Made by a program: the position numbers and the translations under genes. Below are positions 24,301 to 34,591 of a stretch of 64,000 nucleotides of DNA, piece after piece. Numbering within the stretch: position 1 is the stretch's first letter; every line of letters begins with the position of its first letter. The notes under the pieces are model-generated. The model was not told where the DNA came from, did no database searches, and saw only the letters and a list, made by a program, of their open reading frames with translations. The stretch comes from Ariolimax columbianus (Eukaryota > Mollusca > Gastropoda > Stylommatophora > Arionidae), in assembly GCA_036924085.1 (NCBI GenBank), contig JAVGWX010000002.1, positions 158,059,674-158,123,673 of the forward strand. Direction: 5' to 3'.

Positions 24301-26455
24301 TGTGTTAGTCTGCACTAAAGATCCATGTTTAAGACCACACTAAAGATCCATGTCTGAGACCACCCTAAAGATCCATGTCTGAGACCACACTAAAGATCCA
24401 TGTGTTAGTCCGTACTAAAGATCCATGTCTAAGACCGTATTTAAGATCCATGTCTGAGACCACACTGAAGATCCATGTGTTAGTCCGTACTAAAGATCCA
24501 TGTCTAAGACCGAATTAAAGATCCATGTCTAAGACCACACTGAACATCCATGTATTAGTCCGCACTAAAGATCCATGTCTAAGACCACACTAAAGATCCA
24601 TGTCTGAGACCACACTAAAGATCCATTTGTTAGTCTGCACTAAAAATGTATTTGCTAGTCTGCACTAACGATCCATGTCTGCGACCACACTAAAGATCCA
24701 TGTGTTGGTCTGCACTAAAGATCTATGTCTGAGACAACACTAAAGATCCATGTATTAGTCTGCACTAAAGATCCATGTGTTAGTCCGTACTTAAGATCCA
24801 TGTCTAAGACCGCATTTAAAATCCATGTCTTAGACCACACTAAAGATCCATGTGATAGTCCGTACTAAAGATCCATGCATAAAACCACATTAAAGATCCA
24901 TGTCTAAGACCACACTAAAGATCCATGGCTGAGACCACACTAAAGATCCATGTCTAAGACCACACTAAAGATCCATGTCTGAAACCACACTAAAGATCCA
25001 TATGTTAGTCTGCACTAAAAATGTATTTGTTAGTCTGCACTAACGATCCATGTCTGAGACCACACTAAAGGTCCATGTGTTATTCTGCACTAAAGATCCA
25101 TGTGTGAGACCACACTAAAGATCCATGTATTAGTCTGAACTAAAGATCTATGTCTAAGACCACACTAAAGATCCATGTGTTAGTCTGCACTAAAGATCCA
25201 TGTCTGAGACCACATTAAAGATCCATGTGTTAGTCTACACTAAAGATCCATGTCTAAGACCACACTAAAGATCCATGTCTGAGACCACACTAAAGATGCA
25301 TGTGTTAGTCAGCATTAAAGATCCATGTCTAAGACCACACTAAAGATCCATGTCTGAGATCACATTAAAGATCCATGTCTGAGACCACATTAAAGATCCA
25401 TGTCTGAGACCACACTAAAGATACATGTGTTCGTCCGTACTAAAGACCCATGTCTGAGACCACACTAAAGATCCATGTGTTAGTCTGCACTAAAGATCTA
25501 TGTGTTAGTCCGTACTAAAGATCCATGTCTGAGACCACACTAAAGATCCATGTCTGAGACCACACTAAAGATCCATATGTTCGTCTGCACTAAAAATGTA
25601 TTTGTTAGTCTGCACTAACGATCCATGTCTGAGACCACACTAAAGATCCATAGTCTGCACTAAAGATCCATATATGAGACCACACTAAAGATACATGTTT
25701 TAGTCTGAACTAAAGATCCATGTCTAAGACCACACTAAAGATCCATGTGTTAGTCTGCACTAAAGATCCATGTGTTAGTCTGCACTAAAGATCCATGTCT
25801 AAGACCACACTAAAGATTTATATGTTAGTCCGCCTTAAAGATCCATGTCTAAGACCACACTAAAGATCCATGTGTTAGTCTGCACTAAAGATCCATGTCT
25901 GAGACCACACTAAAGATCCATGTGTTAGTCTGCACTAAAGAGCCACGTCTAAGACCACACTAAAGATCCATGTCTGAGCCCACACTAAAGATCCATATCT
26001 GAGAACACACTAAAGATCCATGTGTTAGTCTGCACTAAAGATCCATGTTTAAGACCACACTAAAGATCCATGTCTGAGACCACACTAAAGATCCATGTCT
26101 GAGACCACACTAAAGATCCATGTGTTAGTCCGTACTTAAGATCCATGTCTAAGACCGTATTTAAGATCCATGTCTGAGACCACACTAAAGATCTATGTGT
26201 TAGTCCGTACTAAAGATCCATGTCTGAGACCACACTAAAGATCCATGTGTTAGTCTGCACCAAAGAGCCACGTCTAAGACCACACTAAAGATCCTTGTCT
26301 GAGCCCACACTAAAGATCCATATCTGAGAACACACTAAAGATTCATGTCTAAGACCACACTAAAGATCCATGTCTAAGACCACACTAAAGATCCATGTCT
26401 AAGACCACACTAAAGATCCATGTCTGACACCACACCAAAGATACATGTGTGAGTC
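12400..26455. repeat. 14-kb satellite array of 25-bp monomers
   Basis: An uninterrupted array of 25-bp monomers, about 560 by length. All share ACTAAAGATCCATGT, followed by one of two endings: CTGAGACCAC or CTAAGACCAC (type 1), or GTTAGTCTGC or GTTAGTCCGC (type 2). The types are intermixed rather than strictly alternating. A marked variant pair (AAAAATGTATTTGTTAG followed by ACTAACGATCC) recurs about 16 times from 13950 to 25600. Stops in every monomer leave almost no open frame, so it does not code. Monomers differ by a few bases over most of the array. Function is unknown; centromeric or heterochromatic satellite is possible. Confidence 0.97.
20531..26220. repeat. Higher-order repeat, 1820-bp period, within the satellite
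   Basis: Diagnostic variants recur at a fixed distance. TAAAGATCAATGTCTAAGAC lies at 20551, 22371 and 24191 (1820 bp apart each time). TAGTCCGTACTTAAGATCC lies at 21191, 23011 and 24781 (1820, then 1770). 1820 fits 72 monomers of 25 bp plus one shortened 20-bp monomer (ATCCATAGTCTGCAC type). Unit 3 lacks about 50 bp (two monomers) near 24260 and has a rearranged stretch near 25540-25650. A partial fourth unit spans about 25940-26220. The copies differ by only scattered single bases, so the duplication is recent. Confidence 0.9.
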
Positions 26456-26584
26456 CGCGATGTCAGTCAAAACCTTATAACTCGCTTTCAGTGTGGCAGT
26501 GGTTGTAGTCGCGTCTCTGGGACACTCACAGTTATCGGGGGATGGGGAGGACAGAGGGATGGGGAGGAAGACTAACATCTTGTT

Positions 26585-26750
26585 AGGCAAAATATACTGA
26601 TCAGACATGTTAGTCAGGGTCAGACAAAAATATACTGATCAGACATGTTAGTTAGGGTCAGGCAAAATATACTGATTAGACATGTTAGTCAGGGTCAGAC
26701 AAAATATACTGATCAGACATGTTAGTCAGGGTCAGGCAAAATATACTGAC
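26585..26750. repeat. 37/38-bp tandem repeat
   Basis: Four copies of a 37-38-bp unit with AAATATACTGATCAGACATG and TTAGTCAGGGTCAG. Confidence 0.9.
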
Positions 26751-27740
26751 CAAGATCCTGAACTCGACTTCCTCGTAGCCCTCCCTGGAGACGGGCTGTT
26801 TTCAAGGCACCCTGGCTAACGAGGTTAGGGATTGACGTGGTCCCCGTAGTAGTAATCGACATGCAGAAGAAGCTAAGCATAGCACAACCTCATGAAGGAC
26901 CCCGGTCCACCTTCATCAGTACGCTCAGGATGTGAGGAAAGCTACTGCAACCCACCACTTAAAGTCTTTTTCAGGGCTAACAAAAGAGTAAACCCACTCA
27001 TTATGGGTATTCGAAACAACAACAACCACAACAACAACAACCACAACAACAACCACAAAGGGACTAGACCGTATGTTACGATTAACGTAAGATGGTCGCG
27101 CCATATTGGCTGGGCTCTCGACTCTCTCTGTTGGTCGAATTTTCCTATGTTTTGGAGGTTCCTGTTCGGATTATATTTCACAACTCCTTCACCAGGTGGT
27201 ATCAATGACTTTATTCTGTGGAATTGATGTGCTTTCGTTCGGTTATCCTGTTTGTTCGGTTATCCTGCATTTCGCTACATTTGATGCCTGGCTCAAGCCG
27301 AGGGAGACCAGTCGATGACGGAGTTCAACGTTCCGCTTAAATGCACACCAGAATTCAGTCTAGATTATCTCTACTCAAGGACATTTCTGCTCGGACTGAA
27401 GCCAACTTCCTCCTGCCCGTCTTTTCCTCCACCGAGGGTTATACGTTGCCTTTCCCATCTCATATTCTCAGCACAGCAAGGGTCACGCTGACCAAAAAGT
27501 GGACAAAATCAGAAACCTCGGCGGCGGGAGACGGAAAAACAGGGAGTTTGACACGGACGGACACGGAAAGCTTGACACAAACATTGGTCTAACACACTAT
27601 TCGCGGCCCTCATCCCAAGACAGTGGAGTACACGGCTCCACCTGGGGAGTCTATAGGGATTTCGGTCGACATGCTACGCATGAACACAGCTTCAGCAGTT
27701 TGACATGGTAGTGATAGATCGACGCAACGGGCCGTTGACG
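26751..27740. other. Unrecognised region with an (AAC)n run
   Basis: An AAC/CAA microsatellite lies at 27017-27058 and an 18-bp duplication (TTCGGTTATCCTG) near 27238-27270. Frames reach 111 codons but change strand and show no known domain. The stretch ends in an (ATT)n tail, so it may be the 3' part of an unrecognised retrotransposon. Confidence 0.5.
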
Positions 27741-27747
27741 TCTAAGT

Positions 27748-27777
27748 AAACATTATTATTATTATTATTATTATTAT
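27748..27777. repeat. (ATT)n microsatellite
   Basis: About nine ATT units following GTCTAAGTAAAC. The position resembles a LINE or SINE 3' tail, but no body is recognised. Confidence 0.8.
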
Positions 27778-28453
27778 GGTTACATGACTTAGATAACTGG
27801 TACGTCAACTCACTTTCTTGTTGAGTCCCAGGTCACAGAATGAGGAAAGGCCTGGCCAGTAGTTGCACTTTCATTGATCGTGTTCAGTAGACCGATTCAA
27901 TTGTAACAGACATTTCTAACTGTATATTAAACATCAAAACGTTGAATGCTTTGACGTTAAGACTCACATAGAAAACTCTAAGGCAAGATATTCGATATAA
28001 AGAAAAGCAATTCATTTATTCCAAAAAATTTTTGTTACAACAATATCAAGATGAAACTAACAAATCTGATCTCCAACAACAGAAAGGAAAGTTCAGTAAC
28101 TGGCATTCAGGATTGAAACTACGGACGTCGTGTTTGTCATGTTTAGATTTGTTAGTTTTCCGAGTACACAAACATGTACATTTGAGATTGTTGTCGCTTA
28201 AATCGTTGTTTCCAGAAGTTGTTGGCAGGGACTTGTGCCGGTCCGCCAGCACTCTGGCGTTAAGACAGAAAACAAAAATAGATGTTTTCTCGATCGGACT
28301 TCGAATGATTGACTACTGTCCCTCGATCAAAATAAGATAATATCTATATGTGTCGTACACAAATGAATTTCAATACAAATTTAAGATGATCGAATAGAGA
28401 TCGATAATCAATAAATAACACAAAGGTCTCTGCTGCAATGAATAAATCCATGG
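27778..28453. other. No recognisable feature
   Basis: AT-rich sequence. The 102-codon frame at 28032-28340 has no recognisable motif and no supporting context. Confidence 0.55.
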
Positions 28454-28985
28454 CGGTCGTTACACTGAACAGTTTTGGAGAACTGGCTTTTTGACGGTCG
28501 TTACACTGAACAGTTTGGGAGAACTGGCTTTTTGACGGTCGTTACACTGAACAGTTTGGGAGAACTGGCTTTTTGACTGTCGTTACACTGAACAGTTTGG
28601 GAGAACTGGCTTTTTGAGGAGTCGTTACACTGTACAGTTTGGGAGAACTGGCTTTTTGACGGTTGTTTCACTGAACAGTTTGGGAGAACTGGCTTTTTGA
28701 CGGTCGTTACACTGTACAGTTTGGGAGAACTGGCTTTTTGACGGTCGTTACACTAAACAGTTTGGGAGACTGGCTTTTTGACGGTCGTTACACTGAACAG
28801 TTTGGGAGAACTGGCTTTTTGACGGTCGTTACACAGAACAGTTTGGGAGAACTGGCTTTTTGACGGTCGTTACACAGAAAAGTTTGGGAGAACTGGCTTT
28901 TTGACGGTCGTTACACAGAACAGTTTGGGAGAACTGGCTTTTTGACGGTCGTTACACAGAAAAGTTTGGGAGAACTGGCTTAAAT
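28454..28985. repeat. 41-bp minisatellite
   Basis: About 13 copies of a 41-bp unit containing CGGTCGTTACACTGAACAG and TTTGGGAGAACTGGC. Copies are nearly identical, so amplification or homogenisation is recent. The flanks are unrecognised. Confidence 0.95.
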
Positions 28986-29530
28986 TATACTTTCATTATA
29001 CGTGTAAGTGGGAGGATAAGATAAAGAGATGGATAAACTGAAGTCTGCCAGATTGAGCCATCAAGGCTTGAGATAATAGACTGTGGAAATTATGAGAGCC
29101 AACTATCGTTGTGCAGGAAGCCACTGAGCTCATGCGATGTGTGGTTATCAAAATACATTTCATTTTTTGTATGTTTCTATTTAGTTTGTGGCGTTACAGT
29201 AATATTCTGTTTATTGGTGTGTTTTTTTTTAGTGCTCATCGCTGTGTGTTCAAATAAGAGACTTTAAATTGTGGGAGATACCAGAAAGGATTGACAAACC
29301 ACACGCACTGTGAATATTGTTTACCCAACGACAAAGATAAGTTTGTTGAGCTGAAGGTAAGTAATAGGTTTACGAGAATTGATTTGTCATTTTTTAAAAC
29401 GAAACTTCACATGTTTTGGTAATGGCTCAGCCTTTTGGCCAGGCTACACCCTTAACAACCGTGATTTTTAGTGCAGGTTTATACTTCATTCAGCCAAGGC
29501 ACGCGTTTTTCTAGATGATGGGCCTGGGTA
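28986..29530. other. No recognisable feature
   Basis: AT-rich with short T runs. No open frame, repeat or RNA gene seen. Confidence 0.6.
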
Positions 29531-29534
29531 GTGG

Positions 29535-30300
29535 TGTCTTTATAATTTAGTGAGTGTTTGTATGTGTGTAGGTGGGTGTCCATGTGTTTGTGACTGTTTG
29601 TATGTGTGTGGATGGGTGTCCATGTGTTTGTTTGTGTGTGGGTGGGTGTCCATGTTTTTGTGATTGTTTGAATGTGAATGGGTGAGTGGCCATGTGTTTG
29701 TGACTGTTTGTATGTGTGTGAGTGAGTGTCCATGTGTCTGTGACTGTTTGTATGTGTGTGTGTTGGTGGGTGTTTACATGGGCCTGTTACTGTGGGGGAA
29801 TTAGTTTACATGCGTGTTTTTGTGTGATTATTTTTGTAGTGAGTTCACTTGTTCAAATAGTTGTGTGCCTGGGTGCATCTTTAATGTATGTTTGTATCGG
29901 TATGCGGCTGTTTAATAGGTCGCGAATGTGTTTCTCTGAGGTGTTTGTGATGTATGTAGTAAATATGACTGTTTTTATGTGTATGCGACTGTTTTTCTGC
30001 GAATGCGACTGTTTCTATTCTATTGCGACTGTTTATGTGTGCGAATGCTACCAAGTGGGTGAGACTATTTCTATGTCAATTCGACTAAATAGGTGAGTGC
30101 GGTTGTTTATTTGTGTGTGAAACAATTTCTAAGTGAATGTTACTGTTTCTATTTGGGTTGGGGTTGTTCTATGTGAATTTGACGATTTATACGTGAATGC
30201 TACTGTTTCTCGGTGAATGCGGTTGTTTATTCTTAAGTGAAACTGTTTCCTATGTGAATGCTACTGTTTGTATGTGAATGCTAATTTTTCCATGTGACTT
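29535..30300. repeat. GT-rich degenerate tandem repeats
   Basis: First, about five 40-45-bp copies with CATGTGTTTGTGACTGTTTG (29540-29790). Then a looser series of about 18-22 bp with ATGCGACTGTTTCTATGTG (29900-30300). The 124-codon open frame at 29722 is repeat-derived. Confidence 0.8.
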
Positions 30301-30718
30301 TTTGTATGTTATGTTTTTTTACGTGGTTAGTACTTGAACTTGATTGTTTGCGTGGACACACACGTGAGTGTGTCGATGTACCTGTAAACTGCTCGTGATG
30401 CTTGACACCCGAGGCGTTCCCAGAGGGCGTGCCTGGCAGGAGTACAAGGGCGTGACGGCGGAAGTAAAAGGGCATAACTGCCGGAGTACAAGGGCGTGTC
30501 TCGGAGAATTAATAAGGCGGAAAGCTAGTTAAATGTAAGTGCATGAAGTACTGGCTAATGCTATTACTGTGTGGGTTCAGGTGGGTAGATCTTGCAGGTG
30601 ATTAGTGGCAGTGTTGGTAATAGGTTTCTGAGAGTAGGGTGGTTCGGTTTCTGTCCTACGGGTAGGTGTTGTTGGAGGTGGATGTGTTTGGGGGAGACGG
30701 ATGAATTAAGGGTGGGAG
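30301..30718. other. Unrecognised, with three imperfect 30-bp copies
   Basis: GGAGTACAAGGGCGTG occurs in about three degenerate copies between 30435 and 30500. Nothing else was recognised. Confidence 0.55.
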
Positions 30719-31160
30719 GGTGCATGTATGGATGGGAAGATGCATAGATGGATAGCTTAGAGGATGGATACATGGGCAAATACGTAAATGGATAAATACA
30801 TAAGTCGATGCGTTGATGAATATATTATTGGACGCTTGGATGGATACTTGTTGGATAAATGAAGGGATACATGGATAGACGCATGAAAGGATACAAGAAT
30901 ATATACATGGATGTAATAAACATGGATATATATATGGATATATGATATATGAATGGATACATGTATGACTGCATTGATGGATGCATACAGAAATACATTG
31001 GTAGGTACATGTCTGAATGCGTACATCAATCCATGGATGTATATATGCATACATGAAGGACACATAGGTAATTCAGGAATGGATACATGTGTGCGTGCAT
31101 GGATATTTACATGGATGGATTCATGGAAGGGTGCATGAATGTATAAGTTGGAAAATGGCA
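30719..31160. repeat. ATGGATAC-type degenerate microsatellite
   Basis: Short ATGGATA and TGCATGGAT motifs in irregular tandem. Frames on both strands are His/Ile/Tyr-rich artefacts. Confidence 0.8.
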
Positions 31161-31194
31161 ACACACCATCATGAAAATTGCGGACAACTGTAAT

Positions 31195-31335
31195 GAATTT
31201 TCGGGGCAGTCGAATGTTTGGGGCAGTCGAATTTCAGTGCTATTTTAAACAGCCCACCGTCAGCGACAACACGCGTGAATCAAGCTGCTATCAACGACAG
31301 GCTGCGTCCCACGACCAGCTAGAAACCAGTCGAAC
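31195..31335 (+). pseudogene. LINE D fragment, forward copy (RT leader)
   Basis: About 140 bp that aligns by eye with the reverse complement of about 33560-33665 (shared blocks TTTCAGTG, TATTTTAAAC, CACGCGTGAATCAAGC and GCTATCAA). In LINE D this is the leader before RT that reads WAEHFSVILN. It abuts, in opposite orientation, the end of LINE C at about 31340. Confidence 0.7.
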
Positions 31336-31614
31336 TCTAGAAGTGGCACCTTTTTCTGTTTCTAAGAATCGACGTCACTGCGCTCCTAGCATACCCATAG
31401 GTGCTCAGCCTCTCTCAGCAATTGGTGCAGGGTCTGGTTGCTGATGGTCCCTGTAGCTCGCTGGTTGTACACTCTTTTACTTCGTCCTCTCATGTGCCTT
31501 TCTCCGCTCGAACCTCGTTTAATGTCGAAACTTTACAACAGGTGGATTGCTGCTTCATCTATTGCAGTGTCCTCATCTAACAGATGGGCATTGATTGATT
31601 TCAAAATGTCACTT

Positions 31615-31980
31615 CTATCCATCAAAAACGTGCCATGGTGGAGCTTGTGAAACTAAGATGTCAGATCTTTCGTTGCCCTGAACCCTGGCATTAGCAGGAC
31701 AGTAGATCCATGTCAACACCTGGAGATTTGAAGCCTCAACAGCTGCTATCCACTCGTACCTAAGCCATCTCTTCTGTACCTTCTGAAGTACGGCTTGCGC
31801 GTCTGTCACAATGACTGCCCTTGTTAAAGAAGTCTCAGATATCCATTTCAGTGCCGGGGTCACTGCTTTCATTCTCAAACTGTCGGTTCTAGACATGTAT
31901 GCCGTACTGCGCTCAGCAACGACCTGTCCTCTCACTCTAGCCGAGAAACCCCAGACTGATGTCCCACTGCGCAGAGCCAA
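31615..31980 (-). pseudogene. LINE C copy 1: RNase H domain
   Basis: A 121-codon frame with VWGFSARVRGQVVAERS, then SLRMKAVTPALKWISETSL (family Glu helix), AVIVTDAQAVLQKVQKRWL (TD-Q motif), VLTWIYCPANARVQGNERSD (final motif, equivalent to IYCPGHAGV.GNE.AD). RNase H cleaves the RNA strand of the RNA/DNA hybrid during retrotransposition. The opening YTDGS-type motif lies upstream of this frame and is not clear. His of CPGHA is replaced by Asn, so activity is doubtful even locally. Confidence 0.8.
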
Positions 31981-32035
31981 AGGTTATGATGACTCTCTGG
32001 TACTCTATCATTCTATCACCAGTGTGGATCCATTC

Positions 32036-32412
32036 TTACCCTTTGGCTATCGTCTCAGCTGGAGTGACGTGTCCGATTGTTGTCTCAGCCTGTGCCATGC
32101 ATGACGCCCCTCTCTTGATTCTTGATCCCTTGATGTCTGAGATACTACTGTACAGAGGGTGCCGTGTGTCTGTGGTTACACGCATATAGGCTTTGACTTG
32201 TGCCAGTTTATGTCTGGATGTCACCGATAACAGTCCCAACATATACTGCATCATCACAATCTGGGTATCTCTAGTGCAGCCCAGAACCAGACGCATACCT
32301 TCATTCTGGATGCGTTCCAACCTTTCACACTGTGTTCTTGATAGTGTCAGGATGCCTAGTCCGTAATCGATAACCGACAACACGACCTGACGAAATAGGA
32401 TGAACAGGAAGT
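32036..32412 (-). pseudogene. LINE C copy 1: RT thumb region
   Basis: The frame reads LSVIDYGLGILTLSRTQC, RLERIQNEGMRLVLGCTRDT, YMLGLLSVTSRHKLAQVKAY and GSRIKRGASCMAQAETTI. This matches the block between RT palm and RNase H in I/Jockey-type elements (family form: VLDYGL...S.....L..IQN..LR...G). No catalytic residues are expected here. The listed Met at 32383 is internal. Confidence 0.75.
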
Positions 32413-32599
32413 AGCACCTACTCGAGCTGGATTGTGAAGCGGTTCAGCAAGACCCGAGCCAGAAGTTTACCAGCGATTGACTGGAGAGATATTTCCCTTT
32501 GGTTATCGCAAGATTGACGACTGACCTTGCTATTAAAGATGTGGACAGTGATGGTACCTTTCTGTTACTGCGGTATGTGACCATCGTCCCAAATTGAAC

Positions 32600-33445
32600 G
32601 AAATAGGTCTGTTAGCTTGTGTAGTAGAAAGGGGTAGGTCTGTTAGCTTGTGTAGTAGTACAGGATAGGTCTGTTAGCTTGTGTAGCAGTACAGGATAGG
32701 TCTGTTAGCTTGTGTAGTAGTACGGGGTAGGTCAATTAGCTTGTGTATTAGTACAGGATAGGTCTGTTAGCTTGTGTAGTAGTACAGGATAGGTCTGTTA
32801 GCTTGTGTAGTAGTATAGGATAGGTCTGCTAGCTTGTGTAGTAGTACAGGATAGGTCTGTTAGCTTGTGTAGCAGTACATGATAGGTCTGTTAGCTTGTG
32901 TAGTAGTACAGGATAGGTCTGTTAGCTTGTGTAGTAGTACAGGATAGGTCTGCTAGCTTGTGTAGTAGTACAGGATAGGTCTGTTAACTTGTGTAGTAGT
33001 ACAGGATAGGTCTGTTAGCTTGTGTAGTAGTACAGGATAGGTCTGTTAGCTTGTGTGGTAGTACAGGATAGGTCTGTTAGCTTGTGTAGTAGTACAGGAT
33101 AGGTCTGTTAGTTGTGTAGTAGTACAGGGTAGGTCTGTTAGCTTGTGTAGTAGTACAGGATATGTCTGATAGCTTGTGTAATCGTACAGGGTAGGTCTGT
33201 TAGCTTGTGTAGTAGTACAGAGCAGGTCTGTTAGCTTGTGTAGTAGAAAGGGGTAGGTCTGTTAGCGTGTGTAGTAGTACAGGATAGGTCTGTTAGCTTG
33301 TGTAGTAGTACAGGGTAGGTCTGTTAGCTTGTGTAGTAGTACAGGGTAGGTCTGTTAGCTTGTGTAGCAGTACAGGATATGTCTGTTAGCTTGTGTAGCA
33401 GTACAGGGTAGGTCTGTGAGCTTGTGCAGCAGTACAGGGCCTCCT
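32600..33445 (-). repeat. 31-bp minisatellite derived from LINE D RT codons
   Basis: About 27 copies of a 31-bp unit with AGGTCTGTTAGCTTGTGTAG. On the minus strand the first copy reads GGPVLLHKLTDL and the last reads LLHKLTDLFRSIWDDG, so the flanking LINE text enters and leaves the array through the same codons. 31 is not a multiple of 3, so only the edge copies are in frame. This is the clearest case of in-place amplification in the window. Confidence 0.95.
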
Positions 33446-33769
33446 GCTTTGTAAGCCTGAGCAGAACTAGCCCGTGACCCCGGGGCTTTGTCACTGGACA
33501 TTACGCTGATTGCCTTCTCGACCTAATCTATACTGGGCGGGATAGCGATGCTGCCCTTGATAGCAGCTTGATTCATGCGTGTTATGGGTAGGTGGCTGAT
33601 GGTGGGCGTGCAGTTTAAAATAACACTGAAGTGCTCTGCCCAATGTCCCAGGATATGGACTCTGTGCCATCATCAGTAAGGACAGGAAACGAGTGATAGC
33701 TGTCATGACATCGTAATACCGCCTCTAGTCATTCGTGTCCGCGGATCGCTGAATGTAATCAGCTTCGCT

Positions 33770-33897
33770 GTTGAGCTAAGCACCGGCTATTGAGCTAAGC
33801 ACCGGCTGTTGAGCTAAGCACCGGCTGTTGAGCTAAGCACCGGCTGTTGAGCTAAGCATCGGCTGTTGAGCTAAGCACCGGCTGTTGAGCTAAGCAT
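33770..33897 (-). repeat. 19-bp minisatellite derived from LINE D linker codons
   Basis: Seven copies of AGCTAAGCACCGGCTGTTG (ATC variant). On the minus strand it reads DA-stop-LNSR; related LINE linkers have DAWLNSKAD here, and the flank continues SEADYIQRSAD. Confidence 0.85.
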
Positions 33898-34112
33898 CGT
33901 GCACATCCCTGAGCTGCTACTCGACAATCCTCCGACAATTTATGAACGCGAACTTTCTTGAAGAGAAGGAGCTTCACCTTGGTGGTGTTCTCACCAGGCC
34001 ATGTCTTCTCATCCAGCAAAGCCTTAACAGTCTCATCGGTCTCACCAAACCAGCTGGGGTCCCTGTGAGAAGCAGTATCCAGGTACTTTGAAACATCAAA
34101 CAGCATCCACCA

Positions 34113-34590
34113 GGGAGGGATAGTGCGTATACCAACGGCTCGTCAAGTATGCCTATTGCTTGTAGTTTTCTTTTAAGTGTGAAAACTGGTGTCAGATGCC
34201 ATCACTGTTGACATGACAACTGCGCAGATAAGTTTTTGTGTATGCAGTGCAACATGGACACTGGCGGGAAGACAAACATTTGACTTTAGAGGAGGTAATG
34301 TTTTTCTTCGGAGAAATCACAGCAATTCAATATCTACGTACAGACATTACTACGTCTAACACCATGATATCCTGTATGCTGGATAATGCATAATGTATGG
34401 ATATGGATTGATGGAAGGATGGATTTTCTTAACGGCAACATACATATACACACGCAGAGGAGGGAATATGTAGGTAGACGGATAACGTGATGGATAGATT
34501 GATGGATGAATAAGCAGATTAGTTAGGGGGATCTGAGGTCTTTATCGCTCTAGTGCAAGACTTCTTCACTGTCTGACCACATACAAAGTC
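34113..34590. other. No recognisable feature
   Basis: Ordinary sequence with a short ATGGATGG-type stretch at about 34385-34520. No gene or retrotransposon motif. Confidence 0.6.
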
Positions 34591-34591
34591 A

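Larger units (their letters stand above)
31340..32415 (-). mobile_element. LINE C relic, copy 1 (RT thumb and RNase H)
   Basis: Minus-strand remains of a second RNase H-type LINE family. From 32412 downwards: LFILFRQVVLSVIDYGLGIL (RT thumb region), then the RNase H domain, then a conserved Ala/Asp-rich stretch (EDTAIDEA-like, near 31560) and the 3' end, which matches copy 3 at 48960-49090 (TACAACCAG and CTACAGGGACCATCAGCA in both). The upstream half of RT is missing; at about 32415-32420 the sequence switches to LINE D in the same orientation. Confidence 0.8.
32420..34112 (-). mobile_element. LINE D relic (linker and RT N-terminal half)
   Basis: Minus strand, read from 34112 down: linker text WFGETDETVKALLDEKTW (family: DWFDEN.EEI..LLDEK), SEADYIQRSADTND (33770-33720), WAEHFSVILN (33660-33630), SVMSSDKAPGSRASSAQAYK, AGGPVLLHK (33470-33430), a 31-bp array, then DLFRSIWDDGHIPQ and ISLQSIAGKLLARVLLNRF (32590-32430). 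The order is that of CR1/L2-like RTs without RNase H. It stops after the first RT blocks; palm motifs are absent. Two arrays interrupt it and both derive from its own codons. Confidence 0.8.

Noticed and set aside
12400..26455. CRISPR array
   Set aside because: No constant repeat with unique spacers: the whole 25-bp unit repeats, and the context is eukaryotic retrotransposons.
12400..26455. The 25-bp satellite as LINE-derived
   Set aside because: The minus-strand reading (VVSDMDL) vaguely resembles RT motif A, but no flank shows LINE text and only one class fits.
28032..28340. 102-codon frame as a small gene
   Set aside because: No known domain, no splice or promoter context and AT-rich surroundings; length is within chance.
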